NCBI GenBank assembly: GCA_965200535.1
Contig: CBDAUF010000001.1
Span: 868,001-932,000, forward strand
DNA from: MPNO01 sp965200535
GTDB lineage: Bacteria > Pseudomonadota > Alphaproteobacteria > MPNO01
Direction of reading: 5' to 3'
Length of the DNA stretch: 64,000 nucleotides
Positions within the stretch are counted from its first letter, which is position 1; each line of letters starts with the position of its first letter. The notes beneath the pieces were generated by a model, which worked only from the letters and a program-made list of their open reading frames with translations, did no database searches and had not been told where the DNA came from. Positions 1 through 8,316 of this stretch are shown here, one piece after another. A program made the position numbers and the translations under genes.

Positions 1-196
1 AAACGCCGTGCGCGTCCATGTCGGCGAGTCGCCGGTCGAGGTCGTCGAACGCCTCGGCCATCGGCGTGTCTCCATGGCGGGCGCGCAGCACCTCGGCACC
101 GTCTTCCGCGGCGACCACATGGGGCGGCCCGGCGCGCTCGCGCAGGGCCTCGATCAGCGCCGGCGGCCGCCAGTGGGAATGCATGTCGATGGTCAT
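1..196 (-). CDS. Amidohydrolase family protein, N-terminal part (partial)
   Basis: Only the first 65 codons are inside the window; the gene runs off the left edge. The protein begins MTIDMHSHWRPPALIEALRE. An immediate M-H-S-H-W with an H-x-H metal pair after a short beta strand is how amidohydrolase-2/ACMSD-type enzymes (aminocarboxymuconate semialdehyde decarboxylase and relatives) begin. These are TIM-barrel, zinc-dependent hydrolases or decarboxylases of small carboxylated substrates. It is followed on the same strand, across a 28-bp gap, by the haem-oxygenase-fold gene at 225-980 (transcribed first), so the two are probably one unit. The substrate cannot be read from this fragment. Confidence 0.7.
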   Translation of the reverse strand, partial: MTIDMHSHWRPPALIEALRERAGPPHVVAAEDGAEVLRARHGDTPMAEAFDDLDRRLADMDAHGV

Positions 197-224
197 CGCG
201 GTCTCCCCGTTTCGCGCGCCGGGA

Positions 225-980
225 TCAGGCGGCGACGCCCGGCGGCAGTTCTTCCCTCTCGCCCAACTGCTCGATCCGGTAGGTCGCCGTCGTGCACGCC
301 CAGCGCAGGCGGCACATTTCCCCGGCGACTTCCACCGCCCGCGCTTCGAGCGCCGGTGTATCGAGGTATTTTGCGGCCAGCCCCAGCTGGCGCTGCGAGT
401 GTTCCTGGTCGGCCATCTCGTGTTCGGCGAAAAACATCGCCGCCCGGTCGCTGCGCCCGATCCCGTAATGCGTTGCGAGCGCGGGCAGCACGACCTCGCT
501 GTTGAGCGCCGGCATCTGCCCTTCCTGGGTGAAGGCCATCGCCAGCATCACGCCGACCGGCTCCACCCGTGCAACGTTGAGATAGTAGAGGGCGCGGCCC
601 CACCAGGCCGCCGGCATATCGACGCCCAGCACGTCGTCCTTCGTCATGCCCGCGGCATCGCAAAAGGCGTAGATCATCTCCATGTGATCGTGCGCACCGT
701 GGTCGGTATGGCCGCCGATCAACCCTTCTTCCTCGGCCATGTTCTCGACCAGCATCTTGCGCACGTCGCCCGGCGCCTTCGCATAGACCAGCCCGAACGC
801 CTCGAGCCCGTGGCGGACGTATTTCGCGTGCTGCGCCATGTAGACCCCGAGCACGCGCAGGTCGAGCTCGCCCCTGGCCAGCGCCCGGAACATCGGGTGG
901 CGCTTGGTGTGCCATGTGTCGCGGATCGCGACGACTCTCTCGGTGACTTCGGAAATCCCGGCCGCGCCTTCGGGTGCCAT
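225..980 (-). CDS. Haem-oxygenase-like dimetal oxidase / PqqC-TenA-like protein
   Basis: 251 residues, all helical in character, resembling the PqqC/TenA/CADD fold group now called haem-oxygenase-like dimetal oxidases. Candidate metal ligands sit in two clusters. One is E83-E85 with H91/H94/H98 around residues 79-100 (ENMAEEEG then a His-rich loop). The other is E186/H187, D191 and H194 (EHEMADQEH). Such proteins use O2 and an iron or mixed-metal pair for oxidative cleavage or decarboxylation, but many members are uncharacterised. The gene is divergent from the CoxL-type gene at 1081 and upstream of an amidohydrolase, which suggests catabolism rather than PQQ synthesis; no pqq genes are present. 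Function is inferred from fold family only. Confidence 0.6.
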   Translation of the reverse strand: MAPEGAAGISEVTERVVAIRDTWHTKRHPMFRALARGELDLRVLGVYMAQHAKYVRHGLEAFGLVYAKAPGDVRKMLVENMAEEEGLIGGHTDHGAHDHMEMIYAFCDAAGMTKDDVLGVDMPAAWWGRALYYLNVARVEPVGVMLAMAFTQEGQMPALNSEVVLPALATHYGIGRSDRAAMFFAEHEMADQEHSQRQLGLAAKYLDTPALEARAVEVAGEMCRLRWACTTATYRIEQLGEREELPPGVAA

Positions 981-1023
981 GGTCGCCTCCCGGTCGGTGG
1001 AACAGACCCAATCGTGGCATCAC

Positions 1024-1054
1024 TTGGACGGCCGCGCAATTCTGCGATTATCCT
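1024..1054 (+). promoter_or_regulatory. Possible promoter of the first CoxL-type gene
   Basis: TTGGAC at 1024-1029 and TATCCT at 1049-1054, spacer 19, ending 26 nt before the ATG at 1081. The spacing is one or two bases long for sigma-70. The -10 continues as TATCCTGCCG, the same ten bases as at 5786-5795 before the cupin gene. Confidence 0.4.
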
Positions 1055-1080
1055 GCCGTCCGGCGGTTCGACATGGATGG

Positions 1081-3420
1081 ATGGAAATGACCGAAGCGGT
1101 GTTCCAGGCGGGCGGCATCGGCCAGCCGGTTCTGCGCAAGGAAGACTGGCGGCTCCTGCGCGGCCGGGGCCGCTACACCGACGATGTGCGCCTCGACGGA
1201 CAGGCCTGGGCGGCCGTCCTGCGCTCGCCGCATGCGCACGCGCGCATCGCCGGCATCGACGCGGCGGCGGCGCGGCGCGTCCCCGGGGTGCTCGACATAC
1301 TCACCGCCGCCGACCTGGACGCCGACGGGGTGGGGACGATCCCGAGTTACTCCGCGATCGCCGGTCTCGTCGATCTCACCCTCGAGAATACCGACGGCTC
1401 GCCCAGGCGGGGAACGCCGCTCCCGGTGCTGGCCGCCGACCGGGTGCGCTTCGTCGGCGAGCCGGTCGCAGCGGCGGTCGCAGAGACCCCCGCCGCCGCC
1501 GCCGACGCCCTCGAGCGGATCGCGGTCGATTACCGACCGCTCGACGCCGTCACCGGCTCCGCCGCGGCATCCGAGCCGGGCGCCCCGCTCCTGTGGGACG
1601 AGGTGCCCGGCAATACCTGCATCGACGGCTTCTTCGGCGATCCCGACCGGACGCAGGCCGCATTCGCCGCCGCCGCGCATGTCGTCACCCTGCGGACCCG
1701 GATCCAGCGGGTGACCGGGGTCATGATGGAGCCGCGCGCTGCAGCCGCGCGCTACGATGCCGACACCGGGCGCTTCACCCTGTATTGCGGCGGCGACAAC
1801 CCGGTCCGGGTGAAACGCGACATCGCGGCGGTCTTCGGACTCGACGAGGACCGGGTGCGGGTGGTGGCGGGCGATGTCGGCGGCAATTTCGGCACCCGCA
1901 ACTGGACCTATCCGGAATACGCCATCGCGGCGTGGGCGGCGCGCCGTCTCGGCCGGCCGGTCAAGTGGACCGCCAGCCGGAGCGAATCCTTTCTGTCCGA
2001 TTTCCAGGGCCGCGATCTCGACGTCGATGCGGCGCTGGCCCTCGACCAGGAGGGGCGTTTCCTCGCGCTCAGATCGTCCCTCCTCAGCAATGTCGGGGGC
2101 CAGACGGTGAGCTTCGTGCCGATCACCAAGTCGTCCGAACTGGCGCCCACCGTCTACGCGATCCCGGCCGCCCATGTGCGGGCGCGGGCGGTGATGTCGA
2201 ACACCGCTTCGACCGCCCCCTACCGCAGCGCGGGCCGGCCCGAGGCAATGCTGGTCATGGAACGGCTGATCGATCTGGCCGCGCGGGAGCACGGTTTCGA
2301 CCGGATCGAATTGCGCCGGCGCAACCTTGTCCCGGCGTCGGCCATGCCCTACCGGACGGCCCTCGGCCTGACCTACGACAGCGGCGACTATGTCGAGGCG
2401 ATGGACCGTGTGCTGCGGCTCGCCGACTGGAACGGGTTCCCGGCGCGGCGCAGGGACTCCGAGGCGCACGGCCGCCTGCGGGGAATCGGGCTCGCCAACT
2501 CGATCGAGATCACCAGCGGCTTTCCCGTCGAGCGCGCCGAGATCGCCGTCGTCCCGGACGGGCGCGTCGAGGTGACCATCGGCACCCTGTCGAGCGGTCA
2601 GGGCCACGAGACCGCGTTCGCCCAGTGCGTGGCCGACTGGCTGGGGGTGCCCTTCGAGAGCATCCGTCTGGTGACCGGCGACACCGACCTCGTGCCGGAA
2701 GGCGGCGGTTCGCACTCAGCCCGATCGATGCGGATGGCGGGTATCGTCATGGGGCGGGCCTCCGAGCGCCTCATCGAGAAGGCAAGATCGGCCGCCGCCG
2801 ACATGCTCGAAGCGGCGGTCGAGGATGTCTCGTTCGAGGCCGGCCGGTTTGCCATCGAGGGCACCGATCGCAGCGTGGCGCTGTTTGCGGTCGCCGGCGC
2901 GGCGGAGGCGCGCGGCGAGTCGCTGTCCGCCGAGCATCTCGAGAAGATGAGCGCGCCCGGCTTTCCCTACGGCGCCCAGGTGTGCGAGGTCGAGATCGAC
3001 CCCGAGACCGGAGCCATCGACGTCGCCCGCTACGCCGCCGTCGACGACGTGGGGCGCGCGGTCAACCCGATGATCCTGCACGGCCAGGCGCACGGGGGCA
3101 TCGTCCAGGGCGCCGGTCAGGCCCTGTTCGAAGACGTCCGCTACGACCCGGACAGCGGACAGATGCTGGCCGGTTCGCTGATGGACTATGCGGTCGCGCG
3201 GGCCGACGACTTTCCCTTCTTCGACACCGAAATCATGGAGGTGCCGACGCCGACCAACCCGCTCGGCGTGCGCGGCGGCGGCGAAGGGGGAACGACGCCG
3301 GCGCTCGCGGTGGTGGTGAACGCGATCTGCGACGCGCTCGCGTCATGCGGCGTACACCACATCGAAATGCCTGCGACGCCCGAGCGGATATGGCGTATGA
3401 TCGCCGAGGCACGCGAGTGA
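1081..3420 (+). CDS. Xanthine dehydrogenase family molybdopterin-binding subunit (CoxL-like) 1
   Basis: 779 residues, the usual length for the large, molybdenum-cofactor subunit of three-subunit hydroxylases. The N-terminal a/b hammerhead opens with a G-x-G-R-Y motif (LRGRGRYTDDV). The cofactor domain shows VGGNFGTRNW, the active-site loop PYRSAGRPEA, SSGQGHETAF and the catalytic-Glu region GGGEGGTTPA. The loop lacks the Cys of true CO dehydrogenase, so this hydroxylates an organic substrate, not CO. No FAD or 2Fe-2S subunit lies beside it. The start ATG at 1081 was chosen because the conserved GIGQPVLRKEDWRLLRG segment begins 12 residues later; ATG at 1087 is an alternative. Downstream, after 49 bp, is the HD protein. 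Confidence 0.85.
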   Translation: MEMTEAVFQAGGIGQPVLRKEDWRLLRGRGRYTDDVRLDGQAWAAVLRSPHAHARIAGIDAAAARRVPGVLDILTAADLDADGVGTIPSYSAIAGLVDLTLENTDGSPRRGTPLPVLAADRVRFVGEPVAAAVAETPAAAADALERIAVDYRPLDAVTGSAAASEPGAPLLWDEVPGNTCIDGFFGDPDRTQAAFAAAAHVVTLRTRIQRVTGVMMEPRAAAARYDADTGRFTLYCGGDNPVRVKRDIAAVFGLDEDRVRVVAGDVGGNFGTRNWTYPEYAIAAWAARRLGRPVKWTASRSESFLSDFQGRDLDVDAALALDQEGRFLALRSSLLSNVGGQTVSFVPITKSSELAPTVYAIPAAHVRARAVMSNTASTAPYRSAGRPEAMLVMERLIDLAAREHGFDRIELRRRNLVPASAMPYRTALGLTYDSGDYVEAMDRVLRLADWNGFPARRRDSEAHGRLRGIGLANSIEITSGFPVERAEIAVVPDGRVEVTIGTLSSGQGHETAFAQCVADWLGVPFESIRLVTGDTDLVPEGGGSHSARSMRMAGIVMGRASERLIEKARSAAADMLEAAVEDVSFEAGRFAIEGTDRSVALFAVAGAAEARGESLSAEHLEKMSAPGFPYGAQVCEVEIDPETGAIDVARYAAVDDVGRAVNPMILHGQAHGGIVQGAGQALFEDVRYDPDSGQMLAGSLMDYAVARADDFPFFDTEIMEVPTPTNPLGVRGGGEGGTTPALAVVVNAICDALASCGVHHIEMPATPERIWRMIAEARE

Positions 3421-3469
3421 CGACGCGCCCGGCGGTTCCGGGAACGCCGCAGACCGACACGAGGGCAAG

Positions 3470-4228
3470 ATGACGACCCAGACCCTATCGGAGCGCGCCG
3501 ACGCGCTCGAGGTGCAGCAGATCCGGGAACTCGGCGAACGGCTGGTCGCTAAGTCGCTGCTCTACAACCTCGCCGACGGTATGCGAAAGCACGGCAACGA
3601 CGCCGCCGGGCCGGGGCCGGGAGGGGCAGCCTTCCTGATGGGCGAGGATCCGCGCCTGCCGCCGATGCCGGAGAAGCCGACGCTGTTCGACTTCTTCGAA
3701 TACCGCTTTGCGCCCGGGAAAGAGCATCTCCTGCAAAGCGCCAACCTGGCCCAGAAGAACGGCCTGCCCGAGAAGATGGTCCTCGCCTGCCTGCTGCACG
3801 ATATCGCGGTGATCGGTTTCATCCGCGCCGATCACGGTTACTGGGGGGCGCAGCTTCTCGAGCCCTATGTCGACGAGGAGGTGGCCTGGGCGATCCGGGT
3901 GCACCAGGCGCTTCGTTTCTTCCCCGACGAGTCGGTGGGTTACGAATACCCGGCCGCCTATCGCCGGATGTTCGGCGAGGACTACGAACCCGAACCCTAT
4001 ATCCGCGCCGAGTACGAACGGGCGAGGAAACACAAGTGGTACATGTCGGCGCGGATGATCTGCGTCAACGACCTCTACTCCTTCGATCCCGACGTGACGG
4101 TCGAGTTTGGGCAGTTCGAGGATATCGTCGGCCGCCATTTCAAACAGCCGCCCGAAGGGCTCGGCAACGACAACTCCCCGTCCGCGCACATGTGGAGAAC
4201 CCTCAGGCGGCCGTGCAACGCGCTCTGA
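3470..4228 (+). CDS. HD-domain protein with PhnZ/MIOX-like ligand spacing
   Basis: 252 residues. Candidate metal ligands are H86 (EHLLQS), H110-D111 (LLHDI), H122 (ADHGYWGAQ), H145 (RVHQAL) and D201 (NDLYSFD). From memory, the HD-domain oxygenase PhnZ uses H34, H58-D59, H80, H104 and D161. The intervals H to HD (24), penultimate H-to-H (23 here, 24 there) and last H-to-D (56 here, 57 there) agree closely, while the middle interval is shorter (12 against 22). That pattern marks mixed-valent diiron oxygenases that cleave C-P or C-C bonds, and differs from plain HD phosphohydrolases. The gene follows a CoxL-type gene and precedes an aldehyde dehydrogenase. A phosphohydrolase role cannot be excluded. 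Confidence 0.65.
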   Translation: MTTQTLSERADALEVQQIRELGERLVAKSLLYNLADGMRKHGNDAAGPGPGGAAFLMGEDPRLPPMPEKPTLFDFFEYRFAPGKEHLLQSANLAQKNGLPEKMVLACLLHDIAVIGFIRADHGYWGAQLLEPYVDEEVAWAIRVHQALRFFPDESVGYEYPAAYRRMFGEDYEPEPYIRAEYERARKHKWYMSARMICVNDLYSFDPDVTVEFGQFEDIVGRHFKQPPEGLGNDNSPSAHMWRTLRRPCNAL

Positions 4229-4354
4229 CGGCGCGCCCCGGGCTGCGACCGACCATTTTCCGCGGCGCCTCTCGGCGGCGGGGCGGCGCCCGCACGACAG
4301 CGGCTTTGCGGTTATAGTCCCGCCCGCGGCAGGAACCAGCGCGGCGAGGAACCG

Positions 4355-5782
4355 ATGTACATAAACGGCGATTGGGAAACGGCGTCGGCCGACGCCGGTT
4401 TCGCGGTCTTCAACCCGGCCGACGGGTCGAAGATCGCGACCGTCCCCGACGGCGGGGCGGAGCGCGCGAAGGCCGCGATCGACGCGGCGGCGGACGCTTT
4501 CCCCGCCTGGCGGGCGACGACGGCGTACGAGCGTGCGGCGATCCTCATGCGCGCGCACGCGCTGATGCTGGAGCGCCGGGAGCGGATCGCCCGGGTGATG
4601 ACGGAGGAGCAGGGAAAACCGCTCCGCGCGGCGCTCACCGAGGTCCGCTACGCCGCCGATTTCCTGGTCTGGTTCGCCGAGGAAGCGAAGCGGGTCTACG
4701 GCGAGATCGTCCCCTCGGCGCGCGCCGACCAGAGGTTCATGGTGCTCCGCCAGCCGGTCGGCGTGGTGGCCGCGATCACCCCCTGGAACTATCCGATCTC
4801 GATGATCACCCGGAAACTCGGCCCCGCGCTGGCGGCCGGCTGCACGGTGGTGCTGAAGCCGGCGGAAGCGACCCCCCTCACCGCCGTCGAGACCTTCAGG
4901 GTGTTCGAGGACGCCGGTTTCCCCGAGGGGGTGGTCAACCTGGTGACCGCCGGCGATCCCGCGCCGGTGGGCGAGGAGTTCGTCACCAATCCGAAGGTCC
5001 GCAAGCTCACCTTCACCGGCTCCACCGCGGTCGGCAAGATGCTGGCCGGGCGCGCGGCGGGCAACATGAAACGGGTCTCCTGCGAGCTCGGCGGGCACGC
5101 TCCGTTCATCGTGCTGGCGGACGCCGACCCCGTGCACGCCGCCAAGGGTCTCCAGTTGGTGAAGTTTCTCAACACCGGGCAGGCGTGTATCAGCCCCAAC
5201 CGGATCTATGTCCATGCCGACATCGCGGATGCGTTCCTGGAGACGCTCGTTGCGCGGGTCGGCAGGATGAAGGCGGGCAGCGGCTTCGAGGACGGTGTGA
5301 CGATCGGCCCGCTGGTTAACGAGGCCGCCGTTGCCAAGGTCGAGGCCCAGGTGGAGGACGCAGCGGCACGGGGGGCAGCGGTCCTTTGCGGTGGCCGGCG
5401 CCTGACCGAGGACGGGCTCGACAGGGGCCATTTCTACGCGCCCACCGTCCTCGACGGGGTGACGGAGGGAATGCGCATCTACCGCGAGGAAACCTTCGGC
5501 CCGGTGGCGCCGGTGGTCCGTTTCGACGACGGGGACGATATCCTGGCGATGGCCAACGACACCCGGTACGGGCTTGCCGCCTACATCTACAGCCAGAACC
5601 TCGCCCGCACGATGCGTCTGTTCGAGGGGCTCGATTTCGGCATCGTCGGCATCAACGACATCAACCCCGCCTCCGCTGCCGCACCCTTCGGCGGGATGAA
5701 GGACAGCGGCCTCGGCCGCGAGGGCAGCCGCGAAGGCATCGCCGAATATCTCGAAACCAAGGTGGGCGGCTTCAGCATCTGA
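4355..5782 (+). CDS. NAD(P)-dependent aldehyde dehydrogenase, succinate-semialdehyde dehydrogenase-like
   Basis: 475 residues, full ALDH length. Visible are the Asn-containing ITPWNYPISM (N145), cofactor lysine in VVLKPAEATPL (K168), the Rossmann loop FTGSTAVGK, general base E244 in CELGGHAPF and nucleophile C278 in TGQACISPNR. The C-terminus has EETFGPVAPV and PFGGMKDSGLGREG. The last motif and the overall pattern fit the succinate-semialdehyde dehydrogenase (GabD) branch, which oxidises a semialdehyde to its acid. AGGAA precedes the ATG with good spacing (GAGGAACCG-ATG), and a TATAGT -10-like hexamer lies near 4313. It could serve the surrounding catabolic genes; the exact substrate is uncertain. 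Confidence 0.85.
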   Translation: MYINGDWETASADAGFAVFNPADGSKIATVPDGGAERAKAAIDAAADAFPAWRATTAYERAAILMRAHALMLERRERIARVMTEEQGKPLRAALTEVRYAADFLVWFAEEAKRVYGEIVPSARADQRFMVLRQPVGVVAAITPWNYPISMITRKLGPALAAGCTVVLKPAEATPLTAVETFRVFEDAGFPEGVVNLVTAGDPAPVGEEFVTNPKVRKLTFTGSTAVGKMLAGRAAGNMKRVSCELGGHAPFIVLADADPVHAAKGLQLVKFLNTGQACISPNRIYVHADIADAFLETLVARVGRMKAGSGFEDGVTIGPLVNEAAVAKVEAQVEDAAARGAAVLCGGRRLTEDGLDRGHFYAPTVLDGVTEGMRIYREETFGPVAPVVRFDDGDDILAMANDTRYGLAAYIYSQNLARTMRLFEGLDFGIVGINDINPASAAAPFGGMKDSGLGREGSREGIAEYLETKVGGFSI

Positions 5783-5785
5783 CAG

Positions 5786-5795
5786 TATCCTGCCG
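5786..5795 (+). promoter_or_regulatory. -10-like element TATCCTGCCG upstream of the cupin gene
   Basis: TATCCTGCCG lies just after the aldehyde dehydrogenase stop and 37 nt before the ATG at 5823. It is identical to the element at 1049-1058 and close to those at 26738 and (minus strand) 26054. No -35 at the right distance is evident, so promoter status rests on recurrence and position only. Confidence 0.3.
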
Positions 5796-5822
5796 CGTGT
5801 CTTGCCGGTCCGGGGGCGTTCG

Positions 5823-6410
5823 ATGGGACGAACGAAGATGCTGCCTGCAGTCGAGGAATTCGTGACGGCGCTGCGCGCGGCCTGCGCCGCCGGCCTCGCC
5901 GGCGAGGCCCGCTGGCGGCGCTGCGGCGATCTGCTGGCGGCGCTGCTCGGCGATCCGGCGCTCAGGGCGCATGCGCAGGACTGGCCAGTCGGCGGCTTCG
6001 ACGGCAGGAGGGCGGACAACCTGCTGTTCTACGAGGACCCCGATTACGGTTTCGCGCTGAACGGTCTCATCAAGAAGCCGGGCGGCAGGGCGCAAATTCA
6101 CGACCACGGGCCGGCATGGACCGTCTACGGGCTGCTCGAGGGGCGCGAACGGATCGTCCGCTTCGGCGTCGTCACCGGCCAGGACGGTGCGAGACGGCTG
6201 GAAGAGACGATGTCGACCGAATGCGGGCCCGGCGATGTGGATATCGTCCGGCCGCACGAGATCCATTCGGAATACGCGGGGGAGACGAGAACGGTGGCCT
6301 TCATCGTGCGCAGCCAGCGGACCGGCACCTTCCCGCAGATGGGCTACGAGAACGGCGTGGACGGCGAGCGGATCGCCGGGCCCAACCAGGTTCCCTACGA
6401 CCTCGCCTGA
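5823..6410 (+). CDS. Cysteine dioxygenase-like cupin (thiol dioxygenase family)
   Basis: 195 residues from the ATG at 5823 (an internal ATG at 5838 is possible). The cupin core has H93 and H95 in QIHDHGPAWTVYGLLEG and a third His (H145 or H148) in RPHEIHSE. This is the three-histidine iron site of cysteine dioxygenase, 3-mercaptopropionate dioxygenase and related enzymes, which add O2 to a thiol to give a sulfinate. The sequence lacks the Cys of the Cys-Tyr cofactor at the usual spot after H-x-H (PAWTVYG follows instead), as in most bacterial homologues. The substrate is undetermined. The protein is likely cytosolic and is transcribed alone or with the upstream dehydrogenase. Confidence 0.7.
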   Translation: MGRTKMLPAVEEFVTALRAACAAGLAGEARWRRCGDLLAALLGDPALRAHAQDWPVGGFDGRRADNLLFYEDPDYGFALNGLIKKPGGRAQIHDHGPAWTVYGLLEGRERIVRFGVVTGQDGARRLEETMSTECGPGDVDIVRPHEIHSEYAGETRTVAFIVRSQRTGTFPQMGYENGVDGERIAGPNQVPYDLA

Positions 6411-6441
6411 ACGGCCGCACCGGCTGCGCCGCCGCGCATCG

Positions 6442-7611
6442 TCACCCGGCGGATTCCCCGATCTCTTCCCGGGTCTCGGCAAGCACCATATCGACCACGC
6501 GGCGCAGGGCCTCCGCGTCGCTATCCCCTTCCAGCTGGCGGAGCCGGTAGAGGTCGATCTGGCGGTCCGCGCCGGCGCCCTCCCTGACGATGGTCACGGC
6601 GCGCCTGATTTCGTCCTCGCAGCCGAGCGCGTGCGCATCCTCGGCGAGATCGTCCACCAGTTCCGCGATATAGTCGTCGATGTCCACCCGTCCGCCGCCC
6701 GGCGTCCGGTCTCCGAAAAAGGCGAGCACCCCGTAGCGCTGGGCGATCCACCTGTCCTCCTCGATCAGTTCGGTGAGCGGCTCCGGGGGCAGCCGGCGGC
6801 CCCGATTCTGGCGCGCCAGCCAGCGGATGAGGGACGCATACAGCGCCGCGATGCACACCGCATCCTCGATGCGCGTGCACACATCGCAGATCCGCATCTC
6901 CACCGTCGGGTAGGCGTGGGAGGGGCGGATGTCCCACCACAATTCGCTGCCGTCGTCGATGAACTTCATGCGCCGATAGTCGTCCACCAGCTCGCCGTAT
7001 TCCTCCCACGACAGCAGCGGCCGGGGCATGCCGGTGCGCGGCAGGCCGCCCACGAGGCTCAGCCGGTAGGACTTGAATCCGGTCTCGCTGCCGCCGCTGA
7101 ACGGCGACGAGGCCGACAGCGCGTGCAGCACCGGCAGGTAGCGCCGCAGCGCCGTCATCACCCGGATCCGCGTATCGGCATCGCCGAAGCCGGCGTGGAT
7201 GTGCATACCGCCGATGACGAAGCGCCGCACGCCTTCCTGAAAGGTGGTGGCAAATCGGGCGTAACGCTCGCGCGGCGTGACGATCTGTGTCCGCCACGAG
7301 GCGAAGGGGTGGGTGGACCCCGCCATCGCCGCCGCCCCGTGGCGTTCCGCCGCCTCGACGACGATGCGCCGGGTATCGTGCATCGCGGTGCGCAATTCGT
7401 CGATCGACCCGCAGACCCGGGTATTGGTCTCGATCTGGGACCGCAGGAACTCGCGCACGACCTTGTGCGGCCCGGCGTTCTCCACGCAGGTCTCGAAGAT
7501 GGCCTCGTCGGGGTCGATCAGGAGGTCGCGGGTTTCCGGATCTACGAGGAACAACTCCTCCTCGACGCCGAGGGTGATCGATACGTCGTCCTGTCCGGCG
7601 GCGCCGGTCAA
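6442..7611 (-). CDS. Carboxylate-amine ligase, YbdK / glutamate-cysteine ligase type 2 family
   Basis: 389 residues. Family signatures are present in order: GVEEELFLVDP near residue 15, FVIGGMHIHAGFGDADT, LSASSPFSGGSETGF and YPTVEMRICDVCTRIEDAV. YbdK proteins have the glutamine-synthetase-like fold and weak glutamate-cysteine ligase activity in vitro, while their true in vivo substrate is unclear. It converges on the cupin gene with a 31-bp gap and lies downstream of tRNA-Ala on the same strand. The start is an ATG followed by TGAAGQDDV before the first conserved strand. No partner gene for glutathione synthesis is adjacent. Confidence 0.85.
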   Translation of the reverse strand: MTGAAGQDDVSITLGVEEELFLVDPETRDLLIDPDEAIFETCVENAGPHKVVREFLRSQIETNTRVCGSIDELRTAMHDTRRIVVEAAERHGAAAMAGSTHPFASWRTQIVTPRERYARFATTFQEGVRRFVIGGMHIHAGFGDADTRIRVMTALRRYLPVLHALSASSPFSGGSETGFKSYRLSLVGGLPRTGMPRPLLSWEEYGELVDDYRRMKFIDDGSELWWDIRPSHAYPTVEMRICDVCTRIEDAVCIAALYASLIRWLARQNRGRRLPPEPLTELIEEDRWIAQRYGVLAFFGDRTPGGGRVDIDDYIAELVDDLAEDAHALGCEDEIRRAVTIVREGAGADRQIDLYRLRQLEGDSDAEALRRVVDMVLAETREEIGESAG

Positions 7612-7739
7612 CGATTGCCCCCGCCCACGCAGGCAACGCGCGCTGCCGTCTGCCGTAGAGCGGATGCCGCCGGTCTCACGCTGCGCCTACTGCGACGCGA
7701 CCCGGTTTTCGGACAGGAGCGGAGACCCGCCGAAAGGGT

Positions 7740-7815
<76 letters not shown>

Positions 7816-7842
7816 GTTTCCCCCATTCGACGGCGGGTCTTC

Positions 7843-8136
7843 TCAGCACTCGTCGTCGTCGATGACGCCCGGAACGCCGTCATCGTCGTCATCGAGATCG
7901 GCTTCGTCCTTGATCATAGCGTCGTCGTCACCCGTGTCGATAACCGCCTCGTCGCCCGCGGCTCTGGCCGCCGGCGCCGCGGCTGCGGGCGGGCGGCTGC
8001 GGCGCGGCCGCAGCATCGCTAGCGGATCGAACACCGCTTGGCAACCGGGGCAGACGATCGGGTCGCGGCCAAAATCGTAGAACCGTTTCCCGCAATCGCG
8101 GCAAGTCCGCTTCAGTCCCCATTCTGGCTTCGCCAC
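7843..8136 (-). CDS. TIGR02300 / FYDLN-acid domain protein
   Basis: 97 residues from a GTG. The N-terminal half is a zinc-ribbon-like module (C-x2-C at TCRDCGKRFYDF, then VCPGCQ) containing the family's F-Y-D signature. After a proline/alanine linker the C-terminus is a long acidic tail (EADLDDDDDGVPGVIDDDEC). I chose the GTG at 8136 over an ATG six codons upstream (8154). GGAGG sits about 6 nt before the GTG, and family members begin M-A-K-P-E-x-G just as VAKPEWG does here. The family is alphaproteobacterial with unknown function. It is divergent from aroA and upstream of tRNA-Ala. Confidence 0.85.
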   Translation of the reverse strand: MAKPEWGLKRTCRDCGKRFYDFGRDPIVCPGCQAVFDPLAMLRPRRSRPPAAAAPAARAAGDEAVIDTGDDDAMIKDEADLDDDDDGVPGVIDDDEC

Positions 8137-8316
8137 CTGTTCCTCCGTAGGCATCGAAACGGGGACGCATTGCCACGAACCTGACCCGCTGTCAAAGCCA
8201 AGTTGCGCCTCTTTCGCACGATCCCGCTGCGCCTGCCGGAAGCGTCTTTCGACGCGCTGGCCGCACGGGCCGGCGGGTGCTAGATTGGCGGCGTCGAACG
8301 GGGCCCCAATGCAACG

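Noticed and set aside
18..3473. A 1151-codon plus-strand frame crossing the first three genes
   Set aside because: It runs antisense or out of frame to the amidohydrolase, dimetal oxidase and CoxL genes; only the frame giving CoxL motifs is credible.
3470..4228. Ordinary ppGpp or dNTP phosphohydrolase
   Set aside because: Ligand spacing follows PhnZ-type oxygenases, and no nucleotide-binding motifs of RelA/SpoT or dGTPase are visible; kept as an alternative only.
4372..5319. A second plus-strand frame within the aldehyde dehydrogenase gene
   Set aside because: Shadow of the real frame (shifted, Arg/Gly-rich); all catalytic ALDH motifs are in the other frame.
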